Positions 37,231 through 46,282 of a stretch of 64,000 nt of DNA are shown piece by piece (positions within the stretch are counted from its first letter, which is position 1; each line of letters opens with the position of its first letter). Position numbers and translations under genes: made by a program. Under the pieces are notes generated by a model. The model had not been told where the DNA came from and did no database searches. It was given only the letters and a program-made list of their open reading frames with translations. Where the stretch lies: contig NZ_CAJSLV010000059.1 of NCBI RefSeq assembly GCF_907177275.1, forward strand, positions 1 through 64,000. Direction: 5' to 3'. This DNA is from Actinacidiphila cocklensis. Its GTDB lineage: Bacteria > Actinomycetota > Actinomycetes > Streptomycetales > Streptomycetaceae.

Positions 37231-37907
37231 GCGGTGACCAACTTCTTGATGACCGAGGTGAAGAACGCGAGGCCGTCGGTGCGGCCGGTGCCGATCAGCG
37301 GCTCCACTGCGTGCTCGGGGTGCGGCATCAGGCCGACGACGTTGCCCGCCGCGTTGCTGATGCCGGCGATGTCGCGCAGCGACCCGTTCGGGTTCAGTTC
37401 CTGGTAGCGGAAGACCACCCGGCCCTCGGATTCCAGTTCGTCGAGGGTGCGCTCGTCGGCGGTGTAGCGGCCGTCGATGTTCTTCAGCGGGATGGAGATC
37501 TCCTCGCCGGCCGCGTAGTCCGCGGTCCAGGCGGTGGCCGAGGTCTCGACCCGCAGTTTCTGGTCGCGGCAGACGAAGTGGAGCCCGGTGTTCCTGAGCA
37601 TCGCGCCCGGCAGCAGATGCGCTTCGCACAGCACCTGGAAACCGTTGCAGATGCCGAGCACCGGCATTCCGCCGTTCGCCTGTTCGACAATCGCGCCCAT
37701 CACCGGCGAGAAGCGCGAGATCGCGCCGGCCCGCAGATAGTCGCCGTAGGAGAAGCCGCCCGGCAGAACGACCGCGTCGACCTGCTTGAGGTCCTTGTCA
37801 CGGTGCCACAGCGGCACCGCTTCGGCGCCCGCGATGCTGATCGCCCGCTGCGTGTCGCGGTCGTCCAGCGTGCCGGGAAATGTGACGACACCAATGCGGG
37901 CAGTCAC
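37227..37907 (-). CDS. purQ: phosphoribosylformylglycinamidine synthase subunit PurQ
   Basis: 226 residues. Glutaminase subunit that feeds ammonia to PurL; class I glutamine amidotransferase with the nucleophile in VLGICNGFQ (C87) and the His/Glu pair in MPHPEHAVE. Start GTG at 37907 overlaps the purS stop by four bases (GTGA). Confidence 0.97.
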
Positions 37908-38149
37908 GACTCGACCTTTACGTCGAAGTCCTCGATCACGGTGTTGGCGAGAAAGGTTTCCGCCATCTCCCGAATGCGGGCGAGGGCGGCGTCGTCGACC
38001 GGCCCCTCGACCTCGAGTTCAAAGCGCTTTCCCTGGCGGACGTCGGAGATCCCGGCGAAGCCGAGGCGCGGCAGCGCTCGCTGTACCGCCTGGCCCTGGG
38101 GGTCGAGGATCTCCGGCTTGAGCATGACGTCGACTACGACGCGTGCCAC
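37904..38149 (-). CDS. purS: phosphoribosylformylglycinamidine synthase subunit PurS
   Basis: 81 residues ([19 protein letters not shown]). Small third subunit required to assemble the PurLQS complex. The GTG at 38149 has GGAG five bases upstream; a GTG six bases earlier overlaps that site and is unlikely. First gene of the coupled purS-purQ-purL unit. Confidence 0.94.
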   Translation of the reverse strand: MARVVVDVMLKPEILDPQGQAVQRALPRLGFAGISDVRQGKRFELEVEGPVDDAALARIREMAETFLANTVIEDFDVKVES

Positions 38150-38577
38150 TGGCACTCCCGGTGGTGTGGTGCGTGAGGTCCCTCCAGCGTACCCGGTGGG
38201 AAATTCTACGCGTGTAGATATGTGGCGTCCGTCCGATCAGCGGCAGATCATGCATCACGTTTATGTATCGGCTGTCAAAATACCTGGGGAAACGCGGCGG
38301 AAAATCATAGGGTCCCGATGGCGTACAGGCTTGGGATGACGCACGGCCGGGAATTATCAGTAACATCTGCCGTCCCATTCCGTGACAACGCACAAGCACC
38401 GCCCTGAATGCACATTTGTCGACACCTGCGCGTCGGGTGCCCGCGACACACAGCCGGGCCGTACCCGTACCGCTCCGGGCCGCAAGGCCCGTGCGGCACG
38501 GCCCGGTCACCGGCCCCGGCGACACCGGCCGGTCATCGCGGGGGCATACCGACGACGTACGAAAGGACCGATTCCCC
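38150..38577. promoter_or_regulatory. purSQL / lsr2 divergent regulatory region
   Basis: 428 bp without a gene. TAGAAT (minus strand, 38208-38203) is the best -10 for purS. The segment 38200-38400 is unusually AT-rich for this genome, which is a preferred target of Lsr2-type proteins, so autoregulation of lsr2 is plausible. GAAAGGA upstream of the ATG at 38578 is the ribosome-binding site. Confidence 0.5.
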
Positions 38578-38895
38578 ATGGCGCAACGCGTACTGGTCAC
38601 CCTCGCCGATGATCTCGACGGCGGCGAGGCCGCGGAAACGATCGCATTCGGCGTCGACGGGCAGTGGTACGAGATCGACCTCTCGTCCGAGAACGCGGAC
38701 AAACTGCGCCACGAGCTGGCGCCCTACGTCGAGGCCGGCCGCCGCCGCACGCTTTCCGGCCGCGCCTACAAGCGCACCCCCATCGCCCCCACCCCGGCGA
38801 CGGTCCGGGCCTGGGCGCAGTCGAACGGATTCGAGGTGCCGGCCCGCGGCCGCATTCCGAAGAAGGTCTACGAAGCGTTCAACAAGGCGGGCTGA
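38578..38895 (+). CDS. lsr2: Lsr2-type nucleoid-associated protein
   Basis: 105 residues. N-terminal oligomerisation domain (MAQRVLVTLADDLDGGEA, then GVDGQWYEIDLS) and C-terminal DNA-binding domain with the AT-hook-like ARGRIPKKVYEAF. Lsr2 binds AT-rich minor groove and silences horizontally acquired and secondary-metabolite genes. Streptomyces usually has a main Lsr2 and a paralogue (LsrL); the short linker of this one does not settle which it is. Confidence 0.93.
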   Translation: MAQRVLVTLADDLDGGEAAETIAFGVDGQWYEIDLSSENADKLRHELAPYVEAGRRRTLSGRAYKRTPIAPTPATVRAWAQSNGFEVPARGRIPKKVYEAFNKAG

Positions 38896-39061
38896 GCGCA
38901 GGGCAGTTGGGGTGTGCGGCCGGCCGGGTCACGGCCGGCCGCACACCTGCCACGAGCGCGACACGGCCGACCCGGGCCGACTGGACAGCCACCCCCATCC
39001 GTCCGCTAGTGTGTGGAGCACGCCGAGGGCAGGACCGAAAGGCCAGGTCAACGGACATCAT

Positions 39062-39133
39062 GCGGGTGTAGCTCAGTAGTAGAGCGCCCCCCTTCCAGGG
39101 GGGAGGCGCAGTGTGCAATTCCTGTCGCCCGCT
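39062..39133 (+). tRNA. tRNA-Gly (TCC), non-canonical D- and T-loops
   Basis: Acceptor stem GCGGGTG / CGCCCGC with discriminator U. Anticodon stem CCCCC/GGGGG with loop CTTCCAG gives anticodon UCC. Two elements depart from consensus. The D-loop is AGTAGTA, so position 18 is A rather than G. The T-arm is GCAGTGTGCAATTCCTGT: the T-loop reads TGCAATT (position 55 is G, not U) and the stem needs a bulged base, making the gene 72 nt instead of 71. A18/G55 would not form the usual G18-U55 contact. Confidence 0.85.
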
Positions 39134-39216
39134 CCGATCGCCTATGCGAATGCGTCACGGTCATTGATCCCGGTCATTGACATGCGGCGCATCGGGTAGA
39201 GTGGTCAGCACGACCT

Positions 39217-39289
39217 GCGGACGTGGCTCAGTTGGTAGAGCATCACCTTGCCAAGGTGAGGGTCGCGAGTTCGAATCTCGTCGTCCGCT
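39217..39289 (+). tRNA. tRNA-Gly (GCC), copy 1
   Basis: 73 nt. Acceptor GCGGACG / CGTCCGC, anticodon stem TCACC/GGTGA with loop TTGCCAA, so anticodon GCC. T-loop TTCGAAT is canonical. Followed by a terminator hairpin. Confidence 0.95.
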
Positions 39290-39299
39290 CAGTAAGACG

Positions 39300-39333
39300 A
39301 AGGCCCCGGTTCATGTGACCGGGGCCTTCGTCG
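39300..39333 (+). terminator. tRNA-Gly terminator 1
   Basis: CGAAGGCCCCGGT pairs with ACCGGGGCCTTCG across TCATGTG, directly after the first tRNA-Gly (GCC). The same hairpin with one loop change follows the second copy. Confidence 0.75.
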
Positions 39334-39487
39334 TGTCGTCTTCCGCGTCCCCAGGTGTCCCCCGCAATGCGTTGCGCGCCTGCGCGTTGTGTTGCCTGTC
39401 TCACATCCGCTCCGCGGGTCCCGCGACCGTCGCCGGATACCCGTTTCCGGAGCGCTCGGCCGATCGGGTACAGTATCTGCACGACCT

Positions 39488-39560
39488 GCGGACGTGGCTC
39501 AGTTGGTAGAGCATCACCTTGCCAAGGTGAGGGTCGCGAGTTCGAATCTCGTCGTCCGCT
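39488..39560 (+). tRNA. tRNA-Gly (GCC), copy 2
   Basis: Identical to the copy at 39217. The two genes, their upstream motif (CGACCTGCGG preceded by a TCGGGTA element) and downstream hairpin are repeated with a 271-bp period, so this is a tandem duplication. Confidence 0.95.
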
Positions 39561-39568
39561 CAGCAAAG

Positions 39569-39603
39569 CGAAGGCCCCGGTCCATGTGACCGGGGCCTTC
39601 GTC
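39569..39603 (+). terminator. tRNA-Gly terminator 2
   Basis: CGAAGGCCCCGGT / ACCGGGGCCTTCG with loop CCATGTG, convergent with the end of purC at 39639 and possibly serving both sides. Confidence 0.7.
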
Positions 39604-39638
39604 ATGCCTACCAGGGGTCCTGGTCAGGGTCAGGGGGT

Positions 39639-40541
39639 TCAGGACCAGGGGGTGCCGGTCAGCCGCTCGTACGCCTCGATGTAGCGCGCCCGGGTGTGCT
39701 CGACGACCTCGGCCGGCAGGTCCGGCGGCGGGGTGTGGCCGGTGCGGTCCCAGCCGGAGGCGCCGGAGGTCAGCCAGTCGCGGATGATCTGCTTGTCGTA
39801 GGACGGCTGCGGGTGCCCCGGGTCCCACAGGTCGGCCGGCCAGTAACGGGACGAGTCGGGGGTCAGCACCTCGTCGGCGATGACCAGCTCGCCCTGCTCG
39901 TCGTGGCCGAACTCGAACTTCGTGTCCGCCAGGATCAGCCCGCGCTCCCTGGCCACGTCACGCGCCCGCCCGTAGACCGCCAGCGTCGTCTGCCGCAGCT
40001 GGGCCGCGGTCTCGGTGCCGACCTGGCGGGCCACCTCCTCGTACGGCACGTTCTCGTCGTGCTCGCCGACCGCGGCCTTCGTCGCCGGGGTGAAGATCGG
40101 CGCCGGCAGCTCCGAGCCGTCGACCAGGCCCTCGGGCAGCGCGAGGCCGCACACCGTGCGGTGCGCGTCGTACTCCAGCAGGCCGGAACCGGTCAGATAG
40201 CCGCGTGCCACGCACTCCACCGGCACCATCTGCAGCGACCTGCACACCATCGTCCGGCCCGCCCAGTCCGCGGGCGCGCCCTCGGGCACCTCGGTCGAGA
40301 TCACGTGGTTCGGCACCAGATCGGCCAGCTGGTCGAACCACCACAGCGACAGCTGCGTCAGCACCCGCCCCTTGTCGGGGATGTCGGTGGGCAGTACCCA
40401 GTCGTACGCCGAGGTGCGGTCGCTGGCGACCATCACCAGGTCGCCGGCGGCGCTGCGGTACAGCTCGCGCACCTTCCCGGTGTGCAGGTGCTCCAGTCCG
40501 GGCACCTGCACGGGCTCCGGCTTGTCGACGAATCCGGGCAT
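39639..40541 (-). CDS. purC: SAICAR synthetase
   Basis: 300 residues. Condenses CAIR with aspartate using ATP to give SAICAR. Family motifs: HTGKVRELY, SDRTSAYDWVLPTDIPDKG, VARGYLTGSG, PIFTPATKA and ILADTKFEFG followed by DEVLTPDSSR. Longer than E. coli PurC, as usual for actinobacteria. GGGGAGGA precedes the ATG. The dimethylformamidase-like gene lies 142 bp upstream on the same strand. Confidence 0.97.
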   Translation of the reverse strand: MPGFVDKPEPVQVPGLEHLHTGKVRELYRSAAGDLVMVASDRTSAYDWVLPTDIPDKGRVLTQLSLWWFDQLADLVPNHVISTEVPEGAPADWAGRTMVCRSLQMVPVECVARGYLTGSGLLEYDAHRTVCGLALPEGLVDGSELPAPIFTPATKAAVGEHDENVPYEEVARQVGTETAAQLRQTTLAVYGRARDVARERGLILADTKFEFGHDEQGELVIADEVLTPDSSRYWPADLWDPGHPQPSYDKQIIRDWLTSGASGWDRTGHTPPPDLPAEVVEHTRARYIEAYERLTGTPWS

Positions 40542-40650
40542 CGGTCGTCCTCCCCAATCGGTGGTTCAGCCCCTGATTCTCGCGCACCGGAGCGGATGCG
40601 GCGCGCGCGGGGCGCTGCGGGGGGCGCTCGTCGACCGGGGCGGTCCTGCC

Positions 40651-40694
40651 TGCGGAAACGGTCAGTCGTGCTTGCGGAAACGGTCAGTCGTGCT
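40651..40694. repeat. 22-bp tandem duplication across a stop codon
   Basis: TGCGGAAACGGTCAGTCGTGCT occurs twice head to tail (40651-40672 and 40673-40694), so the last codons of the dimethylformamidase-like gene are duplicated just after its stop. A recent replication-slippage event is the simplest explanation. Confidence 0.85.
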
Positions 40695-42171
40695 TGCAGA
40701 TACGATCCAGCAGATTGGCCGTCGCACGCTGGATGCGCGGGTCCACATGGCCGGGCCGGTCCAGCGCCGGCGACCAGGCGAAAGTGCCGGACGCGAAGAC
40801 GTACGCGCCGCTGGGCGAGCGGTACAGCGACGTCTCCTGGTGGCAGCGGCGGCCGTCCGCCGACTCGTACGGCGAGTGCGCGAGCAGGATGCGCTCGGTG
40901 GAGTCGGGCAGTGCCGTACGCGGGAAGTAACGGTCCGCCTCACCCGCCACCAGGCCCTCGATCGCGTCGCCCTCGTCCGCGCCGGTCGCCTCCCACAGCC
41001 AGTGCCCCGCGTTGCGCACCACCAGCGGCGACGGCTGCGGCACCCGGCCCGCGTACTGCACGCCGAGCAGCAGCTGCTCCGGCTCCCCGAGCTCGCGCCA
41101 CAGGCTGCCGCGGCCTCGCGTGTCGCCGCGCGGCTTGCGGCAGCTCAGCAGCCCGTCGGGGTCGCCGGCCGGTGAAGGCGCCAGCTCGACCTGCCAGTAC
41201 ATGGTGTTGGCCGACAGGAAGACCAGCGACGTCCCCATGTCGCGGGCCGACTCCGCGGCCCTGCGCATCGGCACCGACCAGTACTCGTCGTGCCCGGGGA
41301 AGACCATGCCGCGGTAGAGCGAAGGATCGATCCTGCCGGCGTGCAGGTCGCGGGCGTCGGCGTACGCGAGGTCGTAGCCGTAGCGCTCGGCGAACCGCAC
41401 GAAGTCGTAGGCGTGCCCGATGTGCAGCGGCAGGCCCGCACCGGCGTAGGGCCGGTCGAAGGACACCGTCCCGGCCGCCGCCTCCTCGCCGAGCAGCCGG
41501 CCCTCCTCGTCCCACGCGTGATACAGGCTGGCGCCGGTCCTGCCGTCCTCGGGATACAGGTTGTACGCCTGCCAGGTCACGTCCGGCAGCAGCAGGAGCA
41601 GGTCGGCGGGCGCCGCCGGGTCCCGCACGGTGAACGGCACATGGCTGCGGTAGCCGTCGACGGTCGTGAGGACCGCGACGTAGGCGCCGGTGCGCCAGTG
41701 CGGGGGGATCTGCAGCCGCCAGGACTGCCACCAGTGGTGGCAGGAAATCGTCTTTCCCGCCGCCAGCGGGGCCGGCTGCACGATCCCCGACAGCCGGGGG
41801 CTCGCACTGACCTGGGCGGCGCCGTCGCCGCCGTAGTGGCCGATGCGGTAGACGTCGACGGTGAACTCCTGCGGCGGGTCCACGGTGATCCGGAAGTCGA
41901 CCGCGTCGCCCGGGGCCACCGCCCCGGCCGACGCGAAGCCCTTGATCTGCCGCCGCACGTCGTCCGCCATCCGCGGCCCCGGCAGATGCGGCCGCCGAGG
42001 CGCCTCACCGCTGCTCGCGGCCAGGTCGACGTACCAGGGCACGACCTGACCGTCGTCCCCCGGATACACCGGTTCCCCTCGCAGCCACGGCAACGGGCCC
42101 TGCCCGAACGGATCGGACACCCCGTGCGCGAGCGCACCGGACTCCCACCGCCTGATCTGCTCTGCGGCCAT
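40684..42171 (-). CDS. N,N-dimethylformamidase beta-subunit-like protein
   Basis: 495 residues matching the C-terminal domain of N,N-dimethylformamidase large subunits: VDVYRIGHYGGDGA, DVTWQAYNLYPEDGRTGASLY, DARDLHAGRIDPSLYRGMVFPGHDEYWS and LSANTMYWQVEL. The family includes many actinobacterial proteins not shown to have amidase activity, so the substrate is unknown. No signal peptide is visible. GGAGG lies 10 nt upstream of the ATG. The location between purC and purD is conserved in streptomycetes as far as I recall. Confidence 0.78.
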   Translation of the reverse strand: MAAEQIRRWESGALAHGVSDPFGQGPLPWLRGEPVYPGDDGQVVPWYVDLAASSGEAPRRPHLPGPRMADDVRRQIKGFASAGAVAPGDAVDFRITVDPPQEFTVDVYRIGHYGGDGAAQVSASPRLSGIVQPAPLAAGKTISCHHWWQSWRLQIPPHWRTGAYVAVLTTVDGYRSHVPFTVRDPAAPADLLLLLPDVTWQAYNLYPEDGRTGASLYHAWDEEGRLLGEEAAAGTVSFDRPYAGAGLPLHIGHAYDFVRFAERYGYDLAYADARDLHAGRIDPSLYRGMVFPGHDEYWSVPMRRAAESARDMGTSLVFLSANTMYWQVELAPSPAGDPDGLLSCRKPRGDTRGRGSLWRELGEPEQLLLGVQYAGRVPQPSPLVVRNAGHWLWEATGADEGDAIEGLVAGEADRYFPRTALPDSTERILLAHSPYESADGRRCHQETSLYRSPSGAYVFASGTFAWSPALDRPGHVDPRIQRATANLLDRICKHD

Positions 42172-42429
42172 CACGCATCCCCTCCGTCCCCACCGCACCC
42201 CCCGTCGCGGACGGCGGAGCAGCGGTGCGGTATGAGGCAAGCACATCACAGAATGCGGCGCGGCTGTCACGGTTCGTGGTGAATTTATGCACCAAAGTTC
42301 TTGTGCGCGGGCACACTTTCGAGCCACCCCCCTCGGGGCCTCGGCCCCCGGGGGTGGGGCCGGCCCCGCTGATCGCCGCGCACCCCGCGCGGTCCCCCCG
42401 CGCGCGGGGGAGGGGGAGGCCCTTGCGGT

Positions 42430-42590
42430 GGGCGGACGTCTTTCCCACCGTCGTGGCGGAGCGCTCCGTTCCCCCCAGAGCTTCGCCTGGCGGTACCCCC
42501 ACGCGCCCCTGATGGGTGCCCTCTGGGGGGAGAGGGTGAGCGTTCTCCAGGGGCTCGGGGAACTGCGAGCCCACCCCCAATACACCGCAA
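42430..42590. repeat. dispersed intergenic repeat, copy 2
   Basis: Contains CCCCCCAGAGCTTCGCCTGG, CCCCCACGCGCCCCTGATGG and GGGGCTCGGGGAACTGCGAG, the same modules as at 9134-9290. Together with a CACCCCC/GGGGGTG hairpin it fills the spacer 42172-42646, which has no gene. Confidence 0.7.
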
Positions 42591-42646
42591 GGTGCGAAGC
42601 CCACCGCGCGGGGCGGGGGCTCCTGAGGCGCCGCCCGGGCAGATGC

Positions 42647-44434
42647 TCAGGCCAGGCGGACGGACTTCTCCGCGTGGACACCGATCGCCGAGAGCCACGC
42701 CCGCAAGGGCGCCGCATCACCGTTCTCGACGAGGCGGAGAACGGGCCAGCTCAGGTCACCGCGGCGGGCGCCGTCGACGACGAGGGCGGGGCCGTCGAGC
42801 CAGTCGAGCCCGGCGCCGGCCCCGGCCGTGTCGACGGCCGCACAGCACACCATCGCGGTGACGTGGTCGGCGAGCAGCTCACGCCCGGTGCGGGGCGGCA
42901 TCAGCTGGTAGACCGGCGTCGGTATCTCGGCCGCCGCCCCTTCGGCGGGAGCCGCTACCGCCTCGTCCTGCGCGACCAGCGCCCCGATCCGCGCCGCCAA
43001 CTCCTCGCTGCCCCCGGCCGCGAGCCGTTCGATGACCCGGGCCAGCGTGGCCCGCCCGGGTTCGTCCCGCAGCGCCGGGACCCCGTCCAGGTCCCCCGCG
43101 GTGCGGCGCGCCGTACGCCCGCCGAGCAGCAGCCCGCGCCCCCGCGCCCCGAGCGCAGGGGCGGCCTCGGGCGTCGGCCCGCCACCGGCGACGCCGGCCT
43201 CCGCGGCCAGGGCGCGCGCGCCGGGCCGCACCTCGTCCAGCACCTGGACCAGCCGGGCGGCCTCCGCCCGCCAGATCCGGTCCACGACCTCTTCCGGGTA
43301 GCGCGCCCAGCTCACCGGCGCCCAGTCGGGGCCGGTACGGCACGGGCCGCCGTGGAAGAGCCGGGCCGCCAGCAGCGACACCGCCTCGTCCACCACGCCC
43401 GGCTCTTCGAGCAGGTCGCAGGCCGGCCGCTCACTGAGCCTGGTCTCGAAACCGTCGGCGAGCCGGTCGCGCCGCGACAGTTCGGTCAGCGCGGCGACCA
43501 CGCCGGCGTCCAGCCGGGACGGCCAGCGGCCCATCCGCCAGGCGGGCAGCGCGACCCGCGTCAGCAGGCGGTCCCACCCGGCGTAGGCGAGTCCGACCTG
43601 CTCCTGCGCGACGATCCGCAGCCCGTAGTCGACCGCCTGCGCCCGCTCGGACGCGGACGCCGCCACCCCCCGCTCCATCTCCGCGACATGCGCACTGCAC
43701 CCGCGCAGCAGCAGCCGGGTGGCCCAGCCGAGGAAGCCGTACGCCGGCCGCAGCAGCACCGAATGCCGCTGCCTGCCCTGCGCGGCCACGCCGACCGCGG
43801 CGTCCAGGCCCCGTACGAAGCGCCGGGCCGCGTATATCTCCGGGTCGGCCGCCGCGCCCGTGCCCGCGACCACGGGGGCCAGCAGTGCCCGCAGCTCGGC
43901 GACCCGCATCCACCACAGGAAGGGCGAGCCGATCACCAGCACCGGGGCGGGGCGCCGCTCGGCGTCGCCGGCGGCGGGCCTGCGGTCCTCCAGCCAGCTG
44001 TCGCAGTCGGGTGTCAGCTCTATCCCCGAGGGGAGCGGGACCTGGAGCTTGTCGGCGAGGTCCTGCACCATCCGGTGCAGGTCGGGTGCGGCGCTCTTGG
44101 AGACCGGCACCGCGGGGCTCACCGCGGGCCGCGCCCGAACGATCACCGCGGCCACCGCCGCCGCCACCGCGAGCACGACGAGCGCGGCGCCCGTCACGCC
44201 CCACCGCACGCCGTCCCACACCCCGCCGTCGATCCGGCCGGTCGCCCGGGCCGCCTGCAGCACCACCGCGGCCGCCGCCGGCAGCAGCACCGCGCCGAGC
44301 GCGGCCCCGCGAATGCGCAGCACCGCCAGCGCGCGGGTCCGCGCCACTGCCTCGCCTGCTTCTCCGGCCATCGGGCGGCTCACCCCCTGCGCTGTGGCGA
44401 CCGCCCCGGTGACGGCCTCCCCCCACTGTCGCAC
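42647..44434 (-). CDS. membrane protein, degenerate M48-peptidase-like
   Basis: 595 residues. Two N-terminal membrane helices (about 45-65 and 78-102), then a cytoplasmic or extracellular alpha-rich region. The arrangement VLVIGSPFLWWMRVAELRALLAPVVAG matches the strand-helix in M48 peptidases, where HExxH would follow LRALLA; here that motif is missing (APVVAG), so no metalloprotease activity is expected. This is a fold-level guess. The rest (GLAYAGWDRLLTRVALPAWR) is not recognised. Probably a conserved streptomycete protein of unknown function. Confidence 0.65.
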   Translation of the reverse strand: MRQWGEAVTGAVATAQGVSRPMAGEAGEAVARTRALAVLRIRGAALGAVLLPAAAAVVLQAARATGRIDGGVWDGVRWGVTGAALVVLAVAAAVAAVIVRARPAVSPAVPVSKSAAPDLHRMVQDLADKLQVPLPSGIELTPDCDSWLEDRRPAAGDAERRPAPVLVIGSPFLWWMRVAELRALLAPVVAGTGAAADPEIYAARRFVRGLDAAVGVAAQGRQRHSVLLRPAYGFLGWATRLLLRGCSAHVAEMERGVAASASERAQAVDYGLRIVAQEQVGLAYAGWDRLLTRVALPAWRMGRWPSRLDAGVVAALTELSRRDRLADGFETRLSERPACDLLEEPGVVDEAVSLLAARLFHGGPCRTGPDWAPVSWARYPEEVVDRIWRAEAARLVQVLDEVRPGARALAAEAGVAGGGPTPEAAPALGARGRGLLLGGRTARRTAGDLDGVPALRDEPGRATLARVIERLAAGGSEELAARIGALVAQDEAVAAPAEGAAAEIPTPVYQLMPPRTGRELLADHVTAMVCCAAVDTAGAGAGLDWLDGPALVVDGARRGDLSWPVLRLVENGDAAPLRAWLSAIGVHAEKSVRLA

Positions 44435-44569
44435 CGCTCACCGACATCGCAATGGCCGTACGGCTGTTTGCCGCAATGTCCCGCAGTGCGCCTCCGCGGC
44501 ACCCTAGTTCGCCCCCCGCGAACCAGTCATCCATACGGCCGACCCGTCACTCCTTGGAGTGGCTTCCCC

Positions 44570-44790
44570 CTGAACTTCCCCCGCCCGCCCGATGGAGTGC
44601 CTGCTTTCCCCGACCCCCTGGCCCCCTCCCCAGGGGCGCGTGGGGGTACCCCCAGGCGAAGCCCTGGGGCAGAACGGCGGGCCACGACGGCGGCCAAGGC
44701 AGCGGGCAACGGTAAGGGGCGCCCACCGAGGGACGCGGGGAAACTGCGCGCCCGGCCCTCCACCGGGGAAGGGCCGGGCGCGACGCGTGC
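44570..44790. repeat. dispersed intergenic repeat, copy 3
   Basis: Contains GGGGCGCGTGGGGGTACCCC and CAGGCGAAGCCCTGGGG (the copy-2 module inverted) and GGGACGCGGGGAAACTGCGC. It occupies the spacer 44435-44822 between the M48-like gene and purD, which shows no gene. Confidence 0.7.
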
Positions 44791-44822
44791 CCGGCACGAA
44801 CGGGCGGACCGCGGGAAAAGCG

Positions 44823-46085
44823 CTACGCGCCGGCCACCGCCGCGGCGATGTCGCTGCGGTGGTGCCCGCCGTCGAGGCCGACGCAGTCCACCGCCTGGTA
44901 CGCCCGCTCGCGGGCGACCGCGAGGTCCGCCCCGGTCGCGGTCACGGAGAGCACGCGCCCGCCGGCGCTGACGACGCGCCCGTCGTCCTCCCGCCGCGTC
45001 CCGGCGTGCAGGACGTACGCGTCGCCGCCGAGCGACGCGATCGCGTCGAGCCCGGTGATGGGATCGCCGGTCCGCGGCGTGTCCGGGTAGTTGAAGGACG
45101 CGATGACCACCGTCACCGCCGCGCCCTCGCTCCACCGCAGCGCGGGATACGCCGCGAGCTGCCCGGTGGCGGCGGCACGGAGCAGCCCGGCGAGCGGGGT
45201 CCTCAGCCGGGCGAGGACGACCTGCGTCTCCGGGTCGCCGAAGCGCGCGTTGAACTCGATGACCCGCACCCCGCGCGAGGTGATCGCGAGCCCGGCGTAG
45301 AGCAGGCCCGCGAAGGGCGTACCGCGGCGCCGCAGTTCGTCGACGGTCGGCTGGAGCACCGTCCGCTCGACCTCGTCGATGAGCTTCGGGTCGGCCCACG
45401 GCAGCGGTGAGTACGCGCCCATGCCGCCGGTGTTGGGTCCCTCGTCGCCGTCGAGTGCGCGCTTGAAGTCCTGCGCGGGCTGGAGCGGCACGACCGTCTC
45501 GCCGTCGGTGACGGCGAACAGCGACACCTCGGGGCCGTCCAGGTACTCCTCGATGACCACCCTGCCGGGCGCGGCCACACAGGCGAGCGCGTGCGCCCGT
45601 GCGCCGGCGACGTCACCGGTCACCACGACGCCCTTGCCCGCGGCGAGCCCGTCGTCCTTGACGACGTACGGCGCTCCGAACGCGTCGAGCGCCCGGTCGA
45701 TCTCCTCGGCGTTGGTGCAGACGTAGGAGCGGGCGGTCGGTACGCCGGCCACTGCCATGACGTCCTTGGCGAAGGCCTTGGAGCCCTCCAGCTCCGCCGC
45801 CTCCTTGCTGGGGCCGAAGCAGTCGATGCCGCGCGCGCGTACGGCGTCGGCGACCCCGGCGACCAGCGGGGCCTCGGGGCCGACGATGACGAAGTCCGCC
45901 CCGATCGAGACGGCGAGCCCGGCGACCGCCGCACCGTCGAGCGCGTCGACCTGGTGCAGCTCGGCCACCTCCGCGATACCGGCGTTGCCGGGAGCGCAGT
46001 GCAGCGACGTCACGTCGGGGTCGAGGGACAGGGAACGGCACAGGGCGTGCTCGCGGGCGCCGCCGCCGATGACAAGGACCTTCAC
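44823..46085 (-). CDS. purD: phosphoribosylamine-glycine ligase
   Basis: 420 residues. Second step of purine synthesis: joins phosphoribosylamine and glycine with ATP. ATP-grasp enzyme with the N-terminal VLVIGGGAREHALC, FGPSKEAAELEGSKAFAKDVM, KDDGLAAGKGVVV, GPNTGGMGAYSP and RFGDPETQ. The GTG at 46085 (MKVLVIGGG) matches other streptomycete PurD proteins and has TACCCT seven bases upstream, so the message is probably leaderless. Confidence 0.96.
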   Translation of the reverse strand: MKVLVIGGGAREHALCRSLSLDPDVTSLHCAPGNAGIAEVAELHQVDALDGAAVAGLAVSIGADFVIVGPEAPLVAGVADAVRARGIDCFGPSKEAAELEGSKAFAKDVMAVAGVPTARSYVCTNAEEIDRALDAFGAPYVVKDDGLAAGKGVVVTGDVAGARAHALACVAAPGRVVIEEYLDGPEVSLFAVTDGETVVPLQPAQDFKRALDGDEGPNTGGMGAYSPLPWADPKLIDEVERTVLQPTVDELRRRGTPFAGLLYAGLAITSRGVRVIEFNARFGDPETQVVLARLRTPLAGLLRAAATGQLAAYPALRWSEGAAVTVVIASFNYPDTPRTGDPITGLDAIASLGGDAYVLHAGTRREDDGRVVSAGGRVLSVTATGADLAVARERAYQAVDCVGLDGGHHRSDIAAAVAGA

Positions 46086-46282
46086 GCGCACCAGGGTAGT
46101 GGCCCCTGCGACCACCGGCCGCCCTCACTCTTTCGGGTGACCGCATTCGGCGGCCTATACCTGATCACGCAGCCCGTACGGGCGGAAATCCCGCATCACC
46201 CACCCCACGCTCAGCCGTTCGGCGCTAAGAAGAGACCTTCATCACGGCCGCGGAGCGCCGGACGTCATCGAGGGAGCGTGCA

